A stretch of 33,749 bases of DNA from Claveliimonas monacensis (GTDB lineage Bacteria; Bacillota; Clostridia; Lachnospirales; Lachnospiraceae), in the NCBI RefSeq assembly GCF_014982975.1, contig NZ_JADCKL010000017.1:1-33749 (forward strand). Direction: 5' to 3'. The notes under the pieces are model-generated. The model did no database searches, was not told where the DNA came from, and was given only the letters and a program-made list of their open reading frames with translations. Position 1 is the stretch's first letter, and each line of letters opens with the position of its first letter. Below, in pieces: positions 1 to 5,520 of this stretch. A program made the translations under genes and the position numbers.

Positions 1-6
1 GGACAG

Positions 7-120
7 TGTAAAGAACTTCTTACCATCTCATGTAAAAAAGTCGTTACCGCATGATGTAAAAAAGATCTTACCACGTCATGTAAAAAACTCCTTACCCTGT
101 GGCTGTAAAATCACCTTACC
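7..120. repeat. 24-bp tandem repeat array, five units
   Basis: TTACC begins at 20, 44, 68, 92 and 116, an exact 24-bp period. TGTAA begins at 7, 31, 55, 79 and 104. Between these anchors lies an A-rich run (four to six A) and a few variable bases. Within each unit GTAA and TTAC are complementary, so each unit could form a small stem. The array may continue upstream of the window. No reading frame with a start codon covers it. Confidence 0.85.
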
Positions 121-130
121 ACGCACACCG

Positions 131-370
131 TTTTAACCGTACATATCCTTACACAGCTACGGTTAAAATCTGGAAAAATCATCTTCAACCGTATAAATTT
201 GTGAAGAGTACGGTTCTGATCTCAAAAAGCAAATTCTAACCGTACAATCTCGTGGAAAGGTACGGTTCTAATCTTGAAAATCAAATCTTAACCGTGCAGG
301 ACCCTTAAAAAGTACGGTTCAATCATTAAAAACCAATTTCTAACCGTGAATCCAATGAAAGTATAAAATT
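131..370. repeat. About 52-bp tandem repeats with inverted arms (4 full units and a degenerate fifth)
   Basis: AACCGT starts at 135, 187, 238, 290 and 342, spacing 52, 51, 52 and 52. In the first four units it is followed 14-16 bases later by the complementary arm TACGGTT (158, 209, 261, 313). Unit 1 has a perfect 11-bp inverted repeat, TTTTAACCGTA (131-141) with TACGGTTAAAA (158-168). The arms are conserved while loops and linkers vary, apart from a recurring ATC plus A-run. In the fifth unit the right arm is replaced by GTATAAAATTG, which contains a -10-like TATAAA just before the nuclease gene. A period near five helical turns would put all copies on one DNA face (inference). Confidence 0.85.
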
Positions 371-393
371 GCATAGCCCTGAGGAGGAAGCAT

Positions 394-1188
394 ATGGCTG
401 GTTTGAGAGAAATGTTGCTGAAGGAGCAGAGCAGACTGGAAGAAATCCTCAAAAAGACAGAAGAGCGGATGAAAGATGCCCCGGAGGGATCGCTGCGGTT
501 ATCCCGAAGCGGGAAATCCGTACAGTATTACCGGTGCATGCCGGGAAAACAGAAAAATGGCGAGTATCTTCCGAAAGCAGAGGGGCAGCTGGTCCGCAGG
601 CTGGCGCAGAAATCTTATGATCAGAAAGTGGCGAAGCTGGCCGGGAGAAGGCTGGCCCAGATAAAAAGAATGGTAAAAGATTATGAAGATGATGAAATAG
701 AAAGCCTTTTCCTGAATGAACATATGGAGAGGCAAAAACTGATCCGCCCGGTGGAACCGACGTGGGAACAGCGTCTGGAAGCGTGGATAAATGAAGAGTA
801 CCTGCAGAAAGAATTTCGGGAAGATGTGCCGGTGATCTTAACGGAACGAGGGGAGCGGGTGCGTTCCAAATCGGAAAAGCTGCTGGCTGATTACTTCTGG
901 CGAAGCGGCATACTGTATAAATATGAGCGGCCATTGCACTTGAAAGGCTTCGGCATCGTACATCCGGATTTTACATTCCTTTCCAGAAAGACAAGGCAGG
1001 AAGTGTACTGGGAGCATGACGGCAGGATGGATGACCCGGTATATGCCCAGCGGGCAATCCGGAAAATACAGGCGTACGAGCAAAATGGGATATATCCGGG
1101 AGAGAAACTGATCCTTACATTTGAAACCGAGAAGTCAGTATTGGATCTGAGGATGGTCAAAAGACTTGCGGAGAAGTATCTGATATGA
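394..1188 (+). CDS. Predicted PD-(D/E)XK nuclease-fold protein, uncharacterised
   Basis: 264 aa, started at the ATG behind GAGGAGGAAGC. The N-terminal third is charged and probably coiled-coil (about 3-30 and 65-110), with a short Tyr/Arg/Lys-rich strand pair at about 42-62. The C-terminal half (about 150-250) has the layout of a PD-(D/E)XK nuclease core: SEKLLADYF (E161), YKYERPL (E178), HPDFTFL (P191, D192) and VYWEHDG (E207), followed by a helix-strand segment. The lysine of the usual ExK motif is not obvious. It is a single gene with no partner methylase or helicase. It stands directly downstream of two repeat arrays, which suggests those are its control region or target. I cannot name a characterised homologue; nuclease activity is inferred from motif layout only. 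Confidence 0.6.
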   Translation: MAGLREMLLKEQSRLEEILKKTEERMKDAPEGSLRLSRSGKSVQYYRCMPGKQKNGEYLPKAEGQLVRRLAQKSYDQKVAKLAGRRLAQIKRMVKDYEDDEIESLFLNEHMERQKLIRPVEPTWEQRLEAWINEEYLQKEFREDVPVILTERGERVRSKSEKLLADYFWRSGILYKYERPLHLKGFGIVHPDFTFLSRKTRQEVYWEHDGRMDDPVYAQRAIRKIQAYEQNGIYPGEKLILTFETEKSVLDLRMVKRLAEKYLI

Positions 1189-1240
1189 AAAAGTGAAATA
1201 GGTTTCGATTAAAGAGGCTGGGAAACAGGAGAGGAAAGGA

Positions 1241-1269
1241 TTGACAAACTTTCCGTATGGCGGTAAACT
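1241..1269 (+). promoter_or_regulatory. Sigma-A promoter of the PTS IIC gene
   Basis: TTGACA (1241-1246), a 17-bp spacer and TAAACT (1264-1269). The near-consensus -35 and ideal spacing make this convincing. A long palindrome starts at the next base. Confidence 0.75.
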
Positions 1270-1301
1270 GAATATACATGTGTCTTGACACTTGTATATT
1301 C
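1270..1301. promoter_or_regulatory. Long palindromic operator at the PTS IIC promoter
   Basis: Two 15-bp arms (1270-1284 and 1287-1301) match with one mismatch around a 2-base centre; outer arms are GAATATACA and TGTATATTC. It begins right after the -10 box and would cover the transcription start, the usual place for a repressor operator. It could also fold as a hairpin at the mRNA 5' end. No regulator gene lies next to it. Confidence 0.65.
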
Positions 1302-1333
1302 ACTATATTTTGTTAAAGGAATGGGAGTTTGTT

Positions 1334-2440
1334 ATGGAAAAAGTAAAATCTTTTCTGAAACGGAAAAATATCGTTATCTCGGCTAAGCGGTACGGGATAG
1401 ATGCCCTGGGCGCCATGGCCCAGGGATTGTTCTGCTCACTGCTGATCGGCACGATCCTGAACACCATCGGAAGCCAGTTCCACATCGGATTTCTGACTGC
1501 CCAGATCATCACCATCAACGGTGTGGGCTACACCATTGGCGGTATGGCCTCCTTCATGAGCGGCGCGGCCATGGCGGTGGCAATCGGGTATGCCCTCCAG
1601 GCGCCGCCCCTGGTGCTGTTCTCTCTGGCTACAGTGGGATATGCCTGCAATGCCCTTGGACAGGCAGGCGGACCTCTTGCAGTACTGTTTGTGGCTATTA
1701 TCGCCGCAGAGGTGGGAAAGGCGGTCAGCAAAGAGACAAAGATTGATATTCTGGTGACGCCCATTGTCACAACTCTGGCGGGCATTGGTGCGGCCTGGGT
1801 CATCGCACCGCCCATTGGCCTTGCTGCCAGTGCTTTTGGGCAGCTCATCATGCAGGCAACGGAGCTGCAGCCTTTCCTGATGGGGGTCGTGGTGTCTGTG
1901 CTTGTGGGTGTGGCGCTGACACTGCCCATCTCCTCTGCGGCTATCTGCTCTGTCCTGGGACTGACCGGGCTTGCGGGCGGGGCCGCTGTGGCGGGCTGCT
2001 GTGCCCAGATGGTGGGCTTTGCGGTTATGAGCTTTAAGGAAAACAGATGGGGCGGCCTGGTGAGCCAGGGGCTCGGCACATCCATGCTGCAGATGCCCAA
2101 CATTGTCAAAAATCCACGGATCTGGATCGCGCCAACCGTGACCTCAGCGATTACCGGCCCTATTGCCACCTGCATCTTTAAACTACAGATGAACGGCGAT
2201 GCCATCAATTCCGGTATGGGAACCTGCGGCCTGTGCGGACAGCTGGGTGTGTGGACTGGCTGGATCGCGCCAAGTGACGCAGCAGTCGCCAACGGAGCAG
2301 TCGCCATGGCGCCCTCTGCCTTCGACTGGTTGGGACTGATCCTGATTTCCTTTGTGCTTCCGGCCATACTGGCCCCGGCCATCAACCAGGTGTGCCGGCG
2401 CATGGGCTGGGTAAAAGACGGCGATCTGACACTGTCATAG
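1334..2440 (+). CDS. PTS transporter subunit IIC (EIIC_2-type membrane permease)
   Basis: 368 aa, hydrophobic throughout with about nine or ten membrane segments rich in Gly/Ala/Ile. Segments such as GIDALGAMAQGLF, FLTAQIITINGVGYTIGG and LGTSMLQMPNIVKNP resemble the PTS_EIIC_2 family of sugar permeases or sensors. There are no IIA or IIB genes beside it, so phosphotransfer partners would have to come from elsewhere, or the protein may act as a sensor. The ATG at 1334 is preferred over the upstream TTG at 1292 because AAAGGA and GGGAG lie just ahead of it and the TTG lies inside the operator. Substrate is unknown. Confidence 0.75.
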   Translation: MEKVKSFLKRKNIVISAKRYGIDALGAMAQGLFCSLLIGTILNTIGSQFHIGFLTAQIITINGVGYTIGGMASFMSGAAMAVAIGYALQAPPLVLFSLATVGYACNALGQAGGPLAVLFVAIIAAEVGKAVSKETKIDILVTPIVTTLAGIGAAWVIAPPIGLAASAFGQLIMQATELQPFLMGVVVSVLVGVALTLPISSAAICSVLGLTGLAGGAAVAGCCAQMVGFAVMSFKENRWGGLVSQGLGTSMLQMPNIVKNPRIWIAPTVTSAITGPIATCIFKLQMNGDAINSGMGTCGLCGQLGVWTGWIAPSDAAVANGAVAMAPSAFDWLGLILISFVLPAILAPAINQVCRRMGWVKDGDLTLS

Positions 2441-2470
2441 ATTTTGTGCTGATAAAAGCAGAGAGAAAAC

Positions 2471-2504
2471 AGGGCGTTTCGGCTTTGAGCAGAAACGCCC
2501 TTTG
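2471..2504 (+). terminator. Terminator after the PTS IIC gene
   Basis: Perfect 10-bp stem AGGGCGTTTC / GAAACGCCCT with an 11-base loop. The T-run after it is short (TTTG), so termination may be incomplete. Confidence 0.6.
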
Positions 2505-2515
2505 CCATGAAGAGA

Positions 2516-2545
2516 TTGACAGGCGGCAGAAGAAAAGAGTATAGT
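2516..2545 (+). promoter_or_regulatory. Promoter of the amidohydrolase gene
   Basis: TTGACA (2516-2521), 18-bp spacer, TATAGT (2540-2545), 49 bp upstream of the start codon. This separates the gene from the permease upstream. Confidence 0.65.
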
Positions 2546-2594
2546 TATTTCAAAATGCGGCAATGGTGCTTCAGGTTGGAGGTGTAGCAGGTTC

Positions 2595-4199
2595 ATGGAC
2601 AGTTGTATCTATGAAAACGGGAAGATTTTTACAGCAGATAAGGACAATCTCTACGGGGAAGCCATGTTTGTGGAGGATGGCCTGATCCGCAAAGTCGGGA
2701 CGGCAGAAGAAGTGGAAGAGATGGCTCCGGCGGGATGCGGCCGGGTAGACCTTGGAGGACGCCGGGTGATCCCCGGATTTGTGGACGCCCATATGCACCC
2801 TGTCATGCTGGCAGATTTCAGCCGGCAGATCTCAGCCCTGCCGCCTAAGATCCACTCCATAGAGGAGCTGGTAGAGGCAGTGCGGGAAAAGAGACAGGAA
2901 CAGGGGCCTGACAAATGGATCCAGGGCTGGGGATACGATGAAGGGAAATTCGCAGAGCGGCGATCCATCACCCGCTGGGACTTAGACAGAGGATGCAGCG
3001 ATGCCCCGGTGTCCGTGATCCGCACATGCGGGCATATCCGCTGTGTGAACAGCCGGGCGCTGGAGCTGGCGGGAATAGACCGCAATACGCCGGACCCGGA
3101 CGGAGGAGAGATCGAGAGGGACGAAAATGGAGAGCCCACAGGTGTGCTGAAGGAAAATGCCAGAAATCTCGTGCTCCCCTTTATGCCTGTGCCCGATAGG
3201 CAGGAGAAAGTGGAGAATCTGACAGAGCTTGGCAGGCTTCTCACTTCCCAGGGCATTGTGGCGGTGACGGATATGGGCAACCTGGACAGCGGGGACAATT
3301 ATCCGCTTTACCAGGAGGCGGCCAAAAAGGGATTCCTCCAGGAAGTGGGCGTGTACTACATGTGGGATTTCTTTATGGATGATCCGGACTTTTCGATCCC
3401 CAGGGAACGGTTTGACAGGAGGCAACAGATCTTTGTCTGCGGGCTTAAGCTCATAGGGGATGGCAGTGTCTCCGGGCGCACTGCATGGATGGCAGAGCCC
3501 TATCTGGGGACGGATTCCTGCGGGATCTCCGTGTGCAGCGACAGGCAGATGGAGACTGCTATCCGGTTCTGCAAGGAGAATCGCTGTCAGCTTTCCATGC
3601 ATGCCATGGGCGGCAGAGCCATTGAGCGGGTCGTGGACCGGGCAGCCAAAGAGGAAAAGTGGAATGACGGGCCGGAGCCCTATGTGCGGGTAGAACACAT
3701 TACAGATCCGTCTGCGGACAGTGTATGGAAGGCGGCCCGGAAGGGCATTGGTTTTGTGACCCAGCCCATTTTCCTGTATGCGGAGATCGAGAGCTATCTG
3801 AACAATCTGGGACCGGCATGGATGAAGCGGTGCTATCCGGTGCGTGACCTGCTGGACAGCCAGGTGAAGCTCTGCTTCTCTACAGACGCGCCGGCCACAT
3901 CCTGGGCAGTTCCCTCGGATCCTTTCCCCAACCTCAAGGGAGCAGTGACCCGCCGGGCCTGGGACGGGACAGACTGCGGACAGGAGCAGGCTGTGGACAT
4001 AGAGACGGCTATTATCCTATACACAAAAGAGGCTGCCCGGATGGCGGGATTTGACAGGCTGGGACAGCTGAGGGAAGGCTACAAGGCGGATTTTCTGCTT
4101 CTGGACCGGGATATCCTGGAGATCCCGGCTGAAGAGATCGATCAGGTGCAGGTGGAACAGACTTATATTGGCGGCCAATGCGCGTATCAACGGAGCTGA
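2595..4199 (+). CDS. YtcJ-type metal-dependent amidohydrolase
   Basis: 534 aa, starting 11 bases after GGAGGT. The family hydrolyses C-N bonds with a metal centre in a TIM barrel; members of this branch act on poorly known amides. Visible features: N-terminal beta-sandwich strand (NGKIFTADKDN), the first metal motif DAHMHP (H66, H68), GDGSVSGRTAWM, a metal His in LSMHAMGGRAIERV, RVEHI and the catalytic Asp in FSTDAP. The C-terminal KADFLLLDRD strand closes the sandwich. Length fits the family. There is no signal peptide, so it is likely cytoplasmic. It has its own promoter and lies between a PTS permease and an MFS gene. Substrate cannot be predicted. Confidence 0.85.
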   Translation: MDSCIYENGKIFTADKDNLYGEAMFVEDGLIRKVGTAEEVEEMAPAGCGRVDLGGRRVIPGFVDAHMHPVMLADFSRQISALPPKIHSIEELVEAVREKRQEQGPDKWIQGWGYDEGKFAERRSITRWDLDRGCSDAPVSVIRTCGHIRCVNSRALELAGIDRNTPDPDGGEIERDENGEPTGVLKENARNLVLPFMPVPDRQEKVENLTELGRLLTSQGIVAVTDMGNLDSGDNYPLYQEAAKKGFLQEVGVYYMWDFFMDDPDFSIPRERFDRRQQIFVCGLKLIGDGSVSGRTAWMAEPYLGTDSCGISVCSDRQMETAIRFCKENRCQLSMHAMGGRAIERVVDRAAKEEKWNDGPEPYVRVEHITDPSADSVWKAARKGIGFVTQPIFLYAEIESYLNNLGPAWMKRCYPVRDLLDSQVKLCFSTDAPATSWAVPSDPFPNLKGAVTRRAWDGTDCGQEQAVDIETAIILYTKEAARMAGFDRLGQLREGYKADFLLLDRDILEIPAEEIDQVQVEQTYIGGQCAYQRS

Positions 4200-4269
4200 T
4201 GGGCATTGATAGGGCTCGAATGTGTGGGCCCCGGCCGCCCCAGAGAGAGAAAAATATTTGAAAATCTAT

Positions 4270-4299
4270 TTGACTTTTTTTAAAATAAAGTGCTAATAT
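4270..4299 (+). promoter_or_regulatory. Promoter of the MFS gene
   Basis: TTGACT (4270-4275), 18-bp spacer of A/T-rich DNA, TAATAT (4294-4299). It lies 90 bp upstream of the translation start, and an intrinsic terminator structure lies in between. Confidence 0.6.
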
Positions 4300-4322
4300 A
4301 CGTATGTTGAGTAGCGGAAAAT

Positions 4323-4354
4323 GCGTAAGTCCAAACAGGGCTTGCGCTTTTTTT
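4323..4354 (+). terminator. Intrinsic terminator or attenuator in the MFS leader
   Basis: Ten-pair stem 4323-4332 with 4338-4347 (GCGTAAGTCC / GGGCTTGCGC, two G-T pairs), loop AAACA, then seven T (4348-4354). It lies downstream of the promoter at 4270-4299 and upstream of the start at 4389. It would therefore stop the leader transcript unless antagonised. No competing anti-terminator stem was identified by eye. Confidence 0.6.
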
Positions 4355-4388
4355 GTGCTTTTTGAAATTTGATAAAGGAGTGATTTTT

Positions 4389-5501
4389 TTGTCTGATCAA
4401 ACGAACCATGGAAAAACTCTGACAGTGAGCATTCTGTCCCTGTCTCTGCTGACGGTCATGGCTGGTGCGGCTGTGGCTCCTGCGCTGGGGGTCATTCAGG
4501 CACATTTTTCTGACACAAACCCGCTTTTTGTACAGATGATCATCAGCGTGCCGGCCCTGTTCATTGTCATTACCAACTTTATCTTCCCGAAGCTGTACAA
4601 AGTGTTCAGTGCCAAGACACTGGTGCTTATGGGCCTTTTGCTCTATACGGCAGGGGGCTGCGCGTCAGGCCTTTATGACAACATCTTCGCAGTGCTTGTC
4701 ATGCGGGCGCTTGTGGGGATTGGCGTGGGGATCATCATGCCCCTGTCCACAGGTCTTCTTTCTTATTATTTCGCTCCGGAAAAGCAGGTGAGACTGATGG
4801 GTTACTCTTCTGCCATGAACCAGATGGGCGGCGTGATCGCCACATTACTGTCCGGCCTTCTGGCAAACATCAGCTGGCGGGTCAGCTTCCTGGTGTATCT
4901 GATGGGCCTGATCAGCATTGTTTTGTGCCTTTTCTATCTGCCTAATGACAAGATCACCCAGGAGACACAGGCGAAAGAGGACAAGGGGAAAAAGGAGACT
5001 GCTGGAGGCGTCGGTGTGTTTCGAGTCAATATCATGTACATCCTGGCTATGTTCCTTCTGATGTCCACCTTTTTTATCTACCCGGCTAATTTTGCGATGG
5101 AGACCATCTCTGAGGGGATCATCCCGCAGAATTACATTGCGGTCATCATGGCAGGCATGGATTTTGTCGCCTTCTGCGGCGGCCTTTTGTTCGTGCGGGC
5201 CAAGAGGCTGCTGGGAGAAAAGACAAAGTTCCTGGCGCCCCTTTGCTTTCTGATCGGATATCTGCTGCTGGCGCTTCTGGGCGGATGGACCGGCACGCTG
5301 CTTGGCTCCGTCTTTGTGGGCTTTGCCAACGGAGCAGGTATCCCTTACATCATGTCAGAGGCCTCCATGAAAGCCGGCAAGGCGGCGGCCACTACGGTGA
5401 TGCCTCTGATCTCCGCGGATTCCAAGCGGAAAAGCAGAGTAAAGATTGTTTTATCGACTTACGCCCCTTTTTGTGCTATGATAATACAGTCATTATCTTA
5501 G
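4389..5501 (+). CDS. MFS transporter, apparently C-terminally truncated
   Basis: 370 aa from a TTG start eight bases after AAAGGAG (4374-4380). About ten membrane helices can be counted, with the MFS helix-4 pattern RALVGIGVGIIMPLSTGL and the helix-5 segment SSAMNQMGGVIA. Families of this type have twelve helices. After AAATTVMPLISA (around 5416) the protein becomes polar and unrelated (DSKRKSRVKI...), and the frame runs through what looks like the promoter of the next gene. This suggests a deletion that removed helices 11-12 and joined the gene to downstream intergenic DNA. It may be non-functional. Substrate unknown. Confidence 0.7.
   Translation: MSDQTNHGKTLTVSILSLSLLTVMAGAAVAPALGVIQAHFSDTNPLFVQMIISVPALFIVITNFIFPKLYKVFSAKTLVLMGLLLYTAGGCASGLYDNIFAVLVMRALVGIGVGIIMPLSTGLLSYYFAPEKQVRLMGYSSAMNQMGGVIATLLSGLLANISWRVSFLVYLMGLISIVLCLFYLPNDKITQETQAKEDKGKKETAGGVGVFRVNIMYILAMFLLMSTFFIYPANFAMETISEGIIPQNYIAVIMAGMDFVAFCGGLLFVRAKRLLGEKTKFLAPLCFLIGYLLLALLGGWTGTLLGSVFVGFANGAGIPYIMSEASMKAGKAAATTVMPLISADSKRKSRVKIVLSTYAPFCAMIIQSLS
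5454..5485 (+). promoter_or_regulatory. Probable promoter of the GTPase-NYN gene
   Basis: TCGACT (5454-5459), 17-bp spacer and TATGATAAT (5477-5485). It lies inside the 3' end of the truncated MFS frame, in line with that stretch being former intergenic DNA. Confidence 0.45.
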
Positions 5502-5520
5502 TACAGAAAGGGGTATTTTC

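Noticed and set aside
7-96. Eight-residue peptide repeat (VRSFLHxx) readable on the minus strand through the 24-bp units
   Set aside because: The frame meets a TGA one unit upstream (minus sense) and has no plausible start codon or ribosome site; it follows from the period being a multiple of three.
1-370. CRISPR array
   Set aside because: Conserved parts are only 5-8 bp arms with variable loops, units are 24 and about 52 bp, and there are no cas genes. This does not fit repeat-spacer structure.
1292-1333. TTG start extending the PTS IIC protein
   Set aside because: It lies inside the palindromic operator and has no ribosome site, while the ATG at 1334 has one.
1528-2508. 326-aa open frame on the minus strand
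   Set aside because: Shadow of the PTS IIC gene: composition rich in Pro/Ala/Ser/Thr, no family motif, no ribosome site.
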